Notes: a model not told the origin generated them from the sequence alone. A stretch of DNA of 28,856 nt from JAZDKP01 sp043802925 (GCA_043802925.1 JAZDKP010000271.1:1-28856), one strand, 5' to 3'. Counted from the first letter of the stretch, positions 16,428 through 24,194 are shown. A program made the numbers and translations.

Positions 16428-16500
16428 ATAGGACCGTATTGAAAAATCCGCGTCCCTTTTACCGGGCTATGCCGTATTATATGATAGGGAGATAAAATCG

Positions 16501-17817
16501 ATGAACAATCCTGGAGATTCGGAAAAAATTATTGGTTTGCTCGAAAAGTCAGCGCCGCAAACCCCGGCCGGACTGGAACAGCGGATTATCGATGCGGGGA
16601 TAGAGCGCCTGCTTGCTGAAAAGAAAGGCCATGGGTTCAGATTATTTTATTACGCCGCGGCCGCTGTATTGCTTTTGGCAATGACAATCGTATTTGTTTC
16701 CAAGGGCCGCTTCGTTGTCCAGGAACAGGCCAAACGTAAGTGCGGCGACTGTTGGAGGTTTGTCGGTTTTGATGCCGGCAACAGCCGCCACAGTTCCTCG
16801 GACTGTTGTGTGCCCACCGCCCTTGTCTGGCAGACCGCTGTCCAGAACTCCAACGGCGCATACAAGCCGCTGGGCTGGAAGGGACTCCTTATCGTGGGAA
16901 CGGGCACAAGCCGCGAAGGCAGCCTGATTGCAATCAATGCGGAGAACGGCGAAACCCGCTGGAAACGGGATTTTACCTCAGGCGATTTCTACAAAGCCAG
17001 GCGTTTCCCGGACCGCTGCATTATAAACCAACGGTTTTATATCACTGACGGGAGCCAATGCCTTGTCATGGATCCCTTAAGCGGCAAAACATTGAAAACC
17101 CTCCTCCCGCCCGAACCGGCCCTCGGATGGTCTTATCTCTCCGCCGAGGGAAACCGGCTGTACGGCGGCACCCATGACGGCAGGCAGATCTTCTGCGTGG
17201 ACGCCGGCAATGGAAAACCCCTTTGGACGCATGGGCTGCAGGCGCCGGCGTTTATCCCGGCCCTGTCGCAGGGTAAACTGTTCATCCACACGGCCAAAGG
17301 CGAGGTCATGGCGCTCAATACGGCGGACGGCTCAATAGCATGGCGCCTGGAAAATGCGGGTGTTGCAGGACGATCCAGCATTCATGTCAGGGATGGCCTG
17401 CTTGCCATTCTGACGCAGAATGACGAACTGGCACTTTTTTCTTCTAAAAACGGAAAAGTGCTGTGGAAGGCGCACGAAAAGGGGCTTTCCAATGCCAGTC
17501 TCGCGCTTGGGGATGATGCGGTCTATGTCAAAGGCGGGGCCGAGGCATGGAGCCTTGACAATGGAGAAACCCTCTGGAACAACGCCGGGAACCTAATAAG
17601 CAGTTGCTCTCCCCCCACTTTGATGAAAAACAAGCTGATGAGTGTGTCCAACTTCGGCCTCCGTGATTTGAATATCATGGACCTGTCAGGCCGGACCGTC
17701 GGGAACCTGAAAGGTATGGACAACCATGTCTGCGATGGAGCGATCGTGCTCAATGGCAAGGTTTTTACGGTGGGTGCGGAAAGGATCGCTGCGTTCGGCT
17801 GCGCAAAAGGCGGCTAG
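16501..17817 (+). CDS. Single-pass membrane protein with PQQ-type beta-propeller; candidate anti-sigma sensor
   Basis: The 438-residue protein has three parts. A cytoplasmic N-terminus of about 47 residues is rich in charged helices. One membrane helix follows at about 49-67 (YYAAAAVLLLAMTIVFVSKG). A large extracytoplasmic domain is built from repeats of the PQQ-enzyme propeller type, for example LIAINAENGETRWKRDF, IFCVDAGNGKPLWTHGL, VMALNTADGSIAWRLENA and LALFSSKNGKVLWKAHE, giving about seven or eight blades. Four cysteines, C81, C84, C102 and C103, sit between helix and propeller and could form disulfides. No PQQ-dehydrogenase catalytic residues were recognised. It follows the ECF sigma gene on the same strand. 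This position and topology are those of anti-sigma factors, but the N-terminus shows no zinc-binding HxxxCxxC motif, so the role is inferred only. A weak ribosome-binding site, AGGGAGA, precedes the ATG. Confidence 0.8.
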   Translation: MNNPGDSEKIIGLLEKSAPQTPAGLEQRIIDAGIERLLAEKKGHGFRLFYYAAAAVLLLAMTIVFVSKGRFVVQEQAKRKCGDCWRFVGFDAGNSRHSSSDCCVPTALVWQTAVQNSNGAYKPLGWKGLLIVGTGTSREGSLIAINAENGETRWKRDFTSGDFYKARRFPDRCIINQRFYITDGSQCLVMDPLSGKTLKTLLPPEPALGWSYLSAEGNRLYGGTHDGRQIFCVDAGNGKPLWTHGLQAPAFIPALSQGKLFIHTAKGEVMALNTADGSIAWRLENAGVAGRSSIHVRDGLLAILTQNDELALFSSKNGKVLWKAHEKGLSNASLALGDDAVYVKGGAEAWSLDNGETLWNNAGNLISSCSPPTLMKNKLMSVSNFGLRDLNIMDLSGRTVGNLKGMDNHVCDGAIVLNGKVFTVGAERIAAFGCAKGG

Positions 17818-17832
17818 GCTGGCAATGAACCT

Positions 17833-17852
17833 CCTCGCAGCAAGCTGCGAGG
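17833..17852. repeat. Perfect short hairpin repeat
   Basis: CCTCGCAGC and GCTGCGAGG form a perfect 9-bp inverted repeat around AA, 16 bases after the propeller gene. It is one of three GCAGCAAGCT-type hairpins in the window (the others are at 11791 and 17946) and may act as a terminator. The 299-base gap 17818-18116 holds only this repeat cluster, the block at 18043 and the promoter of the next gene. Confidence 0.7.
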
Positions 17853-17877
17853 TATCGAAAGGCAAAAGGCCTTCTCT

Positions 17878-17941
17878 GTCATTCCCGCGAAAGCGGGAAT
17901 CCACCACGTGATGGTGGATTCCGGGTCAAGCCCGGAATGAC
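17878..17941. repeat. 64-bp multi-hairpin palindromic repeat (REP/BIME-like)
   Basis: The ends are GTCATTCC (17878-17885) and GGAATGAC (17934-17941). Inside, ATTCCCGC-GAAA-GCGGGAAT (17881-17900), an 11-bp stem 17896-17906 with 17912-17922, and ATTCCGGG-TCAAG-CCCGGAAT (17918-17938) overlap as alternative hairpins. Repeats with this CATTCCCGCGAAAGCGGGAAT pattern are widespread in bacterial intergenic regions. No coding capacity. Confidence 0.85.
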
Positions 17942-17945
17942 AAAG

Positions 17946-17961
17946 CCGCAGCAAGCTGCGG
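17946..17961. repeat. Short hairpin repeat
   Basis: CCGCAGC-AA-GCTGCGG is a perfect 7-bp inverted repeat just after the 64-bp palindromic element. It belongs to the same GCAGCAAGCT family as the copies at 11791-11808 and 17833-17852. Confidence 0.65.
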
Positions 17962-18042
17962 GGAATTAGACCCATAGTGATTAAAATCGCTTCAGGTTCG
18001 ATCGCACCCTTTCGACAGGGGAAACATCCGATTTTATGCAGG

Positions 18043-18060
18043 CTTGCCGGGCTGGACGTC
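18043..18060 (-). repeat. Dispersed repeat block (inverted copy of 11758-11775)
   Basis: These 18 bases are the exact reverse complement of 11758-11775. Chance identity over 18 bases at 6 kb distance is very unlikely. The block lies between the palindrome cluster and the promoter of the lipoprotein gene. Confidence 0.7.
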
Positions 18061-18079
18061 CATCATCTATTGATGGCGT

Positions 18080-18109
18080 TTGGAAAAACCTTCCCGCGTT
18101 AACTATATT
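18080..18109 (+). promoter_or_regulatory. Putative promoter of the SUMF1-domain lipoprotein
   Basis: TTGGAA (18080-18085), an 18-base spacer and TATATT (18104-18109) lie directly before the ATG at 18117. Transcription from here would start at or within a base or two of the start codon, so the message would be leaderless. There is no Shine-Dalgarno sequence. Confidence 0.45.
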
Positions 18110-18116
18110 TTACACC

Positions 18117-19145
18117 ATGAAAATCCTATCTGTTCTTGCCGCAATCACCGCACTGCTGTTTGCCGGCTGCTCCACCACTACCAACAATTCGTCCACCAGC
18201 CCGTCGGGCAGCAGCACGGCTGAAAGAGCGTTCGAGTCCGTGCTGGTTTCCGACGCGTTTTACATGGGTAAATTCGAGACCATGAACCATGAGTTCTCGT
18301 CCGCCCTGAACGACCTGTTTGAACAGACAGACGCCGACACCTCCGCGATTGCCACCGACACGGTCATCACCTTTCTTCGCCTGGATCCGCTGACAAACGA
18401 CACACTCCGGGACACACTGATCAATGCCATCGCGTACCGGATGCCCGGCCTCCGTTATGCCGCATCCGCCGTCACCCTGCAGGGTCGGTCTGTCTGGCAG
18501 ATGGACACGGCCTGCTTTACTGTTGCGCAAAACGACATCACGCTCCGCCTCGACTCTATGACGCTCGATTCCAACGTCTCGGGCGTGACCCGCGTGGTGA
18601 CAAAACGGCGCCATGTGCTCCGGAGCATTGTTTTCACACCCGTTGACACAAAAAAGAACTACCCGGTCACGGGCGCAAACTGGTATGGCGCGGCCCTGTT
18701 CTGCAACGCTAAAAGCGGCATGGACGGTTACAGCGCCTGTTATTCCGCGGACTCCTTTGTCCTCCAGGCATCCGCTGCAGGCTGGCGCCTTCCCGATACC
18801 GCACAATGGGTTCTGGCCGCACGCGCCGGCCGTTCCGCGGACTCCTCTGTTTTCCCAACCGGCCCCATTATCAGCGAATGGATGGCAAACTACCTCGAAG
18901 CCGGCAATCTGGCAAGCCTCATGCCCGTGGCCAGCTACCCGTCCAATCCCGACAGCCTCTTTGACATGGCCGGAAATCTTTGGGAATGGTGCGCGGATGT
19001 TTATTCCGCTGCGGACACGTCACGGGTCATCAAGGGCGGAAGCTACGCGGACGGGCCTGATTTTCAGAGAACTGCGTTCGTTTCACGCGAGCGCTCCGTT
19101 GTCTCCTCCTTGCTCATCGGTTTTCGCGTCATCCGCAAAAAATGA
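18117..19145 (+). CDS. Lipoprotein with SUMF1/formylglycine-generating-enzyme-like domain
   Basis: The 342-residue protein starts with a lipoprotein signal ending in the lipobox LLFAGC (lipidated Cys18); S19-T20 after the cysteine favour outer-membrane sorting. A Ser/Thr-rich linker follows. FYMGKFETMNHEFSSAL (starting near residue 48) matches the start of a SUMF1 fold. Its C-terminal half resumes about 130 residues later with GANWYGAALFCN, GWRLPDTAQW, DMAGNLWEWCADVY, VIKGGSYADG and GFRVIRK. The cysteine pair of true formylglycine-generating enzymes is absent, so sulfatase activation is unlikely; a binding or structural role in the envelope is more probable. The long insert between the two parts is unusual. 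I chose the ATG at 18117 because it gives the lipoprotein signal; upstream in-frame codons do not. Confidence 0.82.
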   Translation: MKILSVLAAITALLFAGCSTTTNNSSTSPSGSSTAERAFESVLVSDAFYMGKFETMNHEFSSALNDLFEQTDADTSAIATDTVITFLRLDPLTNDTLRDTLINAIAYRMPGLRYAASAVTLQGRSVWQMDTACFTVAQNDITLRLDSMTLDSNVSGVTRVVTKRRHVLRSIVFTPVDTKKNYPVTGANWYGAALFCNAKSGMDGYSACYSADSFVLQASAAGWRLPDTAQWVLAARAGRSADSSVFPTGPIISEWMANYLEAGNLASLMPVASYPSNPDSLFDMAGNLWEWCADVYSAADTSRVIKGGSYADGPDFQRTAFVSRERSVVSSLLIGFRVIRKK

Positions 19146-19161
19146 GCCGCGTCAATTTCCC

Positions 19162-19244
19162 GGAGGATTAGGCTAATTGGTAAGTCACCGGTCTTGAAAA
19201 CCGGCGCCCGAAAGGGCTTGGGGGTTCGAGTCCCTCATCCTCCG
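19162..19244 (+). tRNA. tRNA-Ser (anticodon UGA)
   Basis: The acceptor stem GGAGGAT pairs with ATCCTCC, followed by discriminator G. The anticodon stem is CCGGT/ACCGG with loop CTTGAAA, giving anticodon TGA (serine UCA codons). A long variable arm, GCCC-GAAA-GGGC, is typical of class II tRNA-Ser. The T arm is GGGGG-TTCGAGT-CCCTC. CCA is not encoded. A T-rich stretch follows directly. It begins 16 bases after the lipoprotein stop. Confidence 0.95.
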
Positions 19245-19310
19245 ATTTTTATTTTCTCTGCTTGTTCCGAACATCCCTTTATTATGACATAAGTGCAATA
19301 TCCCGCGAAG

Positions 19311-19324
19311 GTGAAATTTTTCAC
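19311..19324. promoter_or_regulatory. CRP/FNR-type operator upstream of the hydrogenase operon
   Basis: The palindrome GTGAAA-TT-TTTCAC, with flanking A, reads as GGTGA-N6-TCACA, close to the CRP consensus TGTGA-N6-TCACA. It lies about 109 bases before the first hydrogenase-operon gene and about 32 bases before the -35-like box at 19356. No regulator of this family is encoded in the window. Confidence 0.4.
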
Positions 19325-19355
19325 ATCGGTTTTATCGTTTTATTGTTTTTTTTTC

Positions 19356-19385
19356 TTGAAAATAGTTCGCGATAAGTTTTATTTT
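19356..19385 (+). promoter_or_regulatory. Weak putative promoter of the hydrogenase operon
   Basis: TTGAAA (19356-19361) and TATTTT (19380-19385) are 18 bases apart in the AT-rich gap before the operon. The start codon at 19433 would follow a leader of about 40 bases. The stretch 19245-19432 otherwise holds only the operator-like palindrome. Confidence 0.3.
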
Positions 19386-19432
19386 TACTGTTCTGAATTT
19401 ATAAAACACATTTCAGGGGACACAGGGCCTAC

Positions 19433-20881
19433 ATGAAGCACCAGCTGTTGATTGCACTGATTGTTTTCATCCCGGTCATCGGCGCCTTCCTGCTTCCCGT
19501 CGCAAGCATGGTTTCCAAGGGTTTCCGGAATGTCCTGGCCCTGCTCTTTGTCTCCGCCTCCTGTGTCATGTCCCTGGCCCTTGTTCCCTATCTGCTTTCC
19601 GGCAGCACCATCACTCTCCAGTATCCGGCCCCCATGGGCCTCAACTTCGTCCTTTATGTCGACCAGCTTGCCATCTTCATGGCCATTGTCTCGTCCTTCA
19701 TAGGCGCAATTATCGTCCTCTATTCCTTCGATTATATAAGCCACTATCCAAACCAGAACGAATACTATCTATTGGTAGTGCTATTTATCGGCTCCATGAT
19801 GGGGTTGGTCTTTTCCGGAAACCTCATACTCATGTTCGTTTTCTGGGAAATGACGGGTATTGCTTCCTGGCGTTTAATCGGCTTTTACCGCGAAAAAAAT
19901 GTTGTGCTCAAGGCCGACAAATCCTTTCTGGTCACGGTCTTTGGTGCACTGGTCATGCTTCTCGGTTTTATCATGCTTTACGATCAAACCGGCACATTCG
20001 ACCTTCTTGGTATCAAGTCAGCCCTGGCAGGCCAGCCCATTCGCGACCTTATCGTCATTCTCATTCTCTTCGGAATTCTTTCAAAATCAGCAACTTTGCC
20101 CCTGCACACATGGCTTCCTGATGCCGGTGTTGCCCCATCGCCTGTCACTGCGCTTCTCCATGCCGCAGTACTGGTTAAAATCGGCGTTTATGTGTATGCC
20201 CGCCTCTTCTGTGCAACTTTCAGCGTAACTGAAATCTGGACCACCGTGGTTCCGGTCATTGCTGCTGCCAGCGCTCTTGTCTCTGCATGCGCAGCCTTAA
20301 TTGACAAGGACTTAAAGCGTATCATCGCCTATTCGACTATCAGCCAGATAGGTTTTATTTTCCTTGGGCTTTCCTCTGGAAATCCGGTAGGAATTGCAGG
20401 CGGTCTTCTTTATATATTGATGCACGGACTGGCAAAAGCCGGTCTCTTCCTTTGTGCCGGCATTGTCGAACAGAACACGCATGAAAAAGATATCACCAAA
20501 CTTGGCGGCTTGTTCAAGACCATGCCGATCACCGCAATCGCCTTCCTTCTTTGCGCATTCTCGGTCATGGGTATCCCGCCCTTCGGCGGCTTTTTCAGCA
20601 AATACATGGTCATCGCAGGCACGGTCAACAACGGCCAGTACTGGATTGCCGGCGTCTTCATTGCCGGTGCAGTGCTGACCATCCTCTATCTCTTCCGTGT
20701 CTTTACCATGGTCTTTATGGGCGAAGCCAAAGAGGGCCACACTGCGCGTGAAGCATCACCGGTCATGGTTTTCTGTGTCGCGCTCCTGGCCGTGCTTTCA
20801 ATTCTGGGCGGTATTTACATCAAATATCCTGGGTCTTTCGTAGAATCTACGGTCCAACAGATGGCGGGGTTAATTAAATAA
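19433..20881 (+). CDS. NuoM/MrpD-like antiporter subunit of the group 4 hydrogenase
   Basis: The 482-residue protein has about 14 membrane helices and belongs to the antiporter-like NuoL/M/N-MrpA/D family, which forms ion-translocating modules of complex I and energy-converting hydrogenases. Key charged residues are conserved: E139 (FWEMTG), K218 (SKSATLPLHTWLPDA) and K249 (AVLVKIGVY), equivalent to E144, K234 and K265 of E. coli NuoM. DKDLKRIIAYSTISQIGFI is the broken-helix region. It is the first gene of an 11-gene operon and its stop overlaps the next start by one base. Its codons end more often in A or T than those of the genes behind it, which could reflect a different history or a need for lower structure near the 5' end. 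Confidence 0.9.
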   Translation: MKHQLLIALIVFIPVIGAFLLPVASMVSKGFRNVLALLFVSASCVMSLALVPYLLSGSTITLQYPAPMGLNFVLYVDQLAIFMAIVSSFIGAIIVLYSFDYISHYPNQNEYYLLVVLFIGSMMGLVFSGNLILMFVFWEMTGIASWRLIGFYREKNVVLKADKSFLVTVFGALVMLLGFIMLYDQTGTFDLLGIKSALAGQPIRDLIVILILFGILSKSATLPLHTWLPDAGVAPSPVTALLHAAVLVKIGVYVYARLFCATFSVTEIWTTVVPVIAAASALVSACAALIDKDLKRIIAYSTISQIGFIFLGLSSGNPVGIAGGLLYILMHGLAKAGLFLCAGIVEQNTHEKDITKLGGLFKTMPITAIAFLLCAFSVMGIPPFGGFFSKYMVIAGTVNNGQYWIAGVFIAGAVLTILYLFRVFTMVFMGEAKEGHTAREASPVMVFCVALLAVLSILGGIYIKYPGSFVESTVQQMAGLIK

Positions 20882-22716
20882 TGAATATGCAGCTTGTCAT
20901 GCTATTGGCCCTTCCCGCATTGTGCGGCGCTGTCACTTTTCTGATTCCCCAGCGGGTGCGTTTTGTGCGCGGCACACTGCTCCTGGCCACCACGCTCATC
21001 AACCTGCTGCTTGCCATTAAACTGTTTGGCACCGAGTCCATCATCCAACAGCCCTGGCTTCCTTACGGCATCGATTTCGCGCTCCGCATTGACAAGTTCA
21101 GCACATTCATCGTGCTCGCGGTCGCGGGCTTCAGCTTTCTTATTGCGCTCTACTCCATCGCATTCATGGCCGGCAAAAGCATGAGCAAGCAGTTCTTCGC
21201 CTATCTGCTCATTTCGCTTTCCATGGTCAACGGCGCAACCCTGGCCAACAACCTCATCCTCCTGCTCTTTTTCTGGGAAGGCCTGCTCGCCACCCTTTTC
21301 GGTTTTATCGTCATCGGCAACCCCAATGCCTACAAGACCGCGGTCAAAGCCCTGGTCCTGGTGGGCATCTCCGACCTATGCATGATGTTCGGCATCGGTC
21401 TTACCGGCCACCTGGCGGGCACTCTCACCATTTCAGCGCTCTCGCTCCCTGTCACGGGTCTCGGCAGCGTGGCATTCATACTGCTCATGCTGGGCGCTGT
21501 TTCCAAAGCGGGCTGCATGCCCTTCCATAGCTGGATACCCGATGCCGCCATCGACGCGCCGGCCCCCTTTATGGCCTTCCTGCCTGCGGCGTTGGAAAAA
21601 CTCCTCGGCATCTATTTTCTGGGTCGCATCACGCTCCAGATGTTCCAGCTCACCCCCCAGTCTTGGCTTTCGCCCCTGCTCATGATTCTCGGCGGGGTCA
21701 CCATCCTCCTCGCGGTCATGATGGCGCTCGTTCAAAAAGACTACAAGCGGCTTCTCTCGTACCACGCCATCAGCCAGGTCGGCTACATGATTCTGGGCAT
21801 CGGAACCATGGTGCCCGTGGGCATTGTGGGCGGTCTCTTCCATATGATCAACCACGCCATGTACAAGAGCTGCCTCTTCCTCACTGGCGCCACGGTCGAA
21901 AAACAGACCGGCACCACCGACCTTTCAAAACTCGGCGGCATCGGCCGTGTCATGCCCGTCACCTTCGCCTGCTTTATCGTGGCGGCGGCCGCCATTTCAG
22001 GCGTCCCGCCCTTCAACGGCTTCTTTTCAAAAGAACTGGTGTACGACGGCGCGCTCGAACGCGGCTCCATCTTCTATATCATGGCGGTCGCCGGCTCGTT
22101 CTTCACCGCGGCCTCGTTCCTCAAGCTCGGTCACGCGGCCTTCCTCGGCAAGCGGGCCACAACCAACGAAAATGTCAAGGAAGCGCCAATTCTCATGCTT
22201 CTGCCCATGATCGTCATCGCGGGTTTTTGCATTCTCTTCGGCCTGTACAACGCGCTGCCCCTGCAAAACCTCATTCAGCCCGTTGTCGGCGACGCGCGGC
22301 TCCAGGGCCACGACTACTCCGGCCTGCCGCACAGCTCCTTTCTGGTCATCATGACGGTCCTCGTGCTCGCCGCGGCGCTGCTCAACCATCTCTTTGGCGT
22401 CAAAAAGACCGGCTCCGGTATCGGCGCCGTGGACCATATCCATCACGCACCGGTACTGTCGGGTATTTACGACAAGGCCGAAAAGCGGTGGTTCGACCCC
22501 TACGACCTCGGCCTTAAATTCGTCGGAGTTTTCTCAAAAATAGGTTTTGGCATTGACCGGCTGGTCGACTGGTTCTACGACGGTTTTGCCGTCTCGGTCA
22601 CCGGCAACGTTTCCAGAATAGTGAGCCGGCTGCATAACGGCAGCTACGTTACTTATCTGCTCTGGTCGCTCTTCGGTGTCTTTCTGGTTGTGGCGTACGC
22701 GCTCTGGGCAAAATAA
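20881..22716 (+). CDS. NuoL-like antiporter subunit with C-terminal lateral extension
   Basis: The 611-residue polytopic protein is the second antiporter-type subunit. The family charged residues are E133 (FFWEGL), K209 (VSKAGCMPFHSWIPDA) and K240 (ALEKLLGIY), and KDYKRLLSYHAISQVGYM is conserved. Compared with its two paralogues it has about 130 extra C-terminal residues, ending in a final helix (LLWSLFGVFLVVAYALW). This resembles the NuoL/HyfF-type tail that in complex I runs along the membrane arm. It should occupy the outer end of the membrane arm and pump protons or sodium; which ion cannot be told. The protein starts MNMQLVM at the ATG overlapping the previous stop. Confidence 0.9.
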   Translation: MNMQLVMLLALPALCGAVTFLIPQRVRFVRGTLLLATTLINLLLAIKLFGTESIIQQPWLPYGIDFALRIDKFSTFIVLAVAGFSFLIALYSIAFMAGKSMSKQFFAYLLISLSMVNGATLANNLILLLFFWEGLLATLFGFIVIGNPNAYKTAVKALVLVGISDLCMMFGIGLTGHLAGTLTISALSLPVTGLGSVAFILLMLGAVSKAGCMPFHSWIPDAAIDAPAPFMAFLPAALEKLLGIYFLGRITLQMFQLTPQSWLSPLLMILGGVTILLAVMMALVQKDYKRLLSYHAISQVGYMILGIGTMVPVGIVGGLFHMINHAMYKSCLFLTGATVEKQTGTTDLSKLGGIGRVMPVTFACFIVAAAAISGVPPFNGFFSKELVYDGALERGSIFYIMAVAGSFFTAASFLKLGHAAFLGKRATTNENVKEAPILMLLPMIVIAGFCILFGLYNALPLQNLIQPVVGDARLQGHDYSGLPHSSFLVIMTVLVLAAALLNHLFGVKKTGSGIGAVDHIHHAPVLSGIYDKAEKRWFDPYDLGLKFVGVFSKIGFGIDRLVDWFYDGFAVSVTGNVSRIVSRLHNGSYVTYLLWSLFGVFLVVAYALWAK

Positions 22717-22738
22717 CGGTCATCTTTAGGAGACAGAC

Positions 22739-24178
22739 TTGACTTCACTCCTGTTCGTTCCCTTTCTGCTGGTGCTCCTGCTCAACCTCCTCAACAAGGG
22801 GATTGCCCGCAGGGTTGCAACGGGCCTGGGCGTGCTCTGGTCCATCACGCAAATCTACTGGATATGTTTTCCCGATGCGGGCTGCACCATCGCCTGCTCC
22901 GACTTCTTCAGCGACTGGTTTCCCCTCCTGCTCGACGTCGACGGCCTCTCCAAGGTCATGCTGCTTGCGGTCGGCATCGTGAGCCTTGTGACATTCATAA
23001 CAGGCGCCTATACGCTGCCCGGCAACCGCGAACGCTTTAACTTTGTCAATCTTGTGCTCCTTGGCATGGCGGGCTTAAACGGCCTGCTCATGGTCACGGA
23101 CCTGTTTTCGCTCTATGTTTATATCGAAGTCGTGGCTGTTGCCTCCTTCATTCTCATCTCGCTGCAGCGCGAAAAAGACGCGCTCGAAGGCGCCTTTAAA
23201 TATCTCGTGCTCTCCGCGGGCGCCAGCGCTCTCATGCTGCTCGCTGTTGCCGGCATTTTTCTGGTCTGCGGCGACACCTCCTTCGATTCCGTGCGTCAAA
23301 TGCTCCATGTCGGCCCGTCACGCCGCATCATCACCATTGCCGTAACCCTCTTTGTGGCCGCGGCATTCATCAAGGGCGGCCTCGCGCCGTTCCACGGCTG
23401 GCTGCCCGATGCCTACAGCGCGTCGCCGGCCCCGGTCTCCGTCTTCTTAGCCGGTATCGTCACCAAAACCGCGGGTCTCTACACCGCGGTGCGCGTGGTG
23501 ACCTCGATCTTCGGGCTTACCCCGGCGCTTCAGAACCTGCTCCTTGTCATCGGCGCCTTTTCCGCGGTCTTCGGGGCCGTGGCCGCGCTCAATCAGACCG
23601 ATTTCCGCCGCATGCTCGCCTACTCCAGCATCAGCCAGATGGGCTACATCATCATGGCGCTGGGCGCGGGCTCGGTCCTCGCGCTGGCCGGTGCGCTCTT
23701 CCACCTGTTCAACCATGCGATTTTCAAGTCGCAGCTTTTTATTAACGCCGCAGCTATGGAAAAGCAGACCGGCACTCGTGACATGAACCGCCTGGGCGGG
23801 CTCGCTTCACGTATGCCGGTTACGGGCGGCACCTCCATCGTGGCCTTCCTGTCACTTGCCGGCATTCCGCCGCTTGCCGGGTTCTGGAGCAAGCTCATCA
23901 TCATCGTGGCGCTCTGGCAGAGCGGCAACCATGTGATTGCAACTATCGCCATTCTCGCGAGCCTTGTGACTCTGGGCTATTTTCTCCTGCTCCAGCGTAA
24001 AATGTTCTTCGGAAAACTGTCGCCCGAACTGGCCGCCATACGCGAGGCTGATAAGGGCTTTCTGGTGCCCGTGCTCCTGCTCTCCGCCATCACCATCGTG
24101 CTGGGGGTCGCCTACCCGTTTGCGGTGGGCCGGTTCATGGAGGCCGCGCAGAGCATCATGAACCTGACGGTCAAATAA
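22739..24178 (+). CDS. NuoN/MrpD-like antiporter subunit
   Basis: The 479-residue third antiporter-like subunit has E130 (LYVYIEVVAVASFIL), K212 (FIKGGLAPFHGWLPDAYS) and K243 (IVTKTAGLY) at the usual positions, and NQTDFRRMLAYSSISQMGYI as the second broken helix. Here the first acidic residue lies in YVYIE where the other two have FWE, as in MrpD and NuoN relatives. It starts with TTG, supported by the ribosome-binding site AGGAG eight bases upstream. It lies 22 bases after the NuoL-like gene. Three such subunits match the set in complex I and suggest that several ions are moved per reaction. Confidence 0.9.
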   Translation: MTSLLFVPFLLVLLLNLLNKGIARRVATGLGVLWSITQIYWICFPDAGCTIACSDFFSDWFPLLLDVDGLSKVMLLAVGIVSLVTFITGAYTLPGNRERFNFVNLVLLGMAGLNGLLMVTDLFSLYVYIEVVAVASFILISLQREKDALEGAFKYLVLSAGASALMLLAVAGIFLVCGDTSFDSVRQMLHVGPSRRIITIAVTLFVAAAFIKGGLAPFHGWLPDAYSASPAPVSVFLAGIVTKTAGLYTAVRVVTSIFGLTPALQNLLLVIGAFSAVFGAVAALNQTDFRRMLAYSSISQMGYIIMALGAGSVLALAGALFHLFNHAIFKSQLFINAAAMEKQTGTRDMNRLGGLASRMPVTGGTSIVAFLSLAGIPPLAGFWSKLIIIVALWQSGNHVIATIAILASLVTLGYFLLLQRKMFFGKLSPELAAIREADKGFLVPVLLLSAITIVLGVAYPFAVGRFMEAAQSIMNLTVK

Positions 24179-24194
24179 AGGATACCCCAGTACC

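Noticed and set aside
16431..16454. ECF-type autoregulated promoter (GGAC, 16 bases, CGTC) before the propeller gene
   Set aside because: The match is only to short, common tetramers and no second copy with the same geometry was found before the receptor operon.
17833..17961. CRISPR array
   Set aside because: The repeats are short palindromes of differing sequence with no regular spacing or unique spacers, and no cas genes are present.
19162..19244. tRNA-Ser as an integration site of a mobile island
   Set aside because: There is no integrase gene, and no direct repeat of the tRNA 3' end was seen elsewhere in the window.
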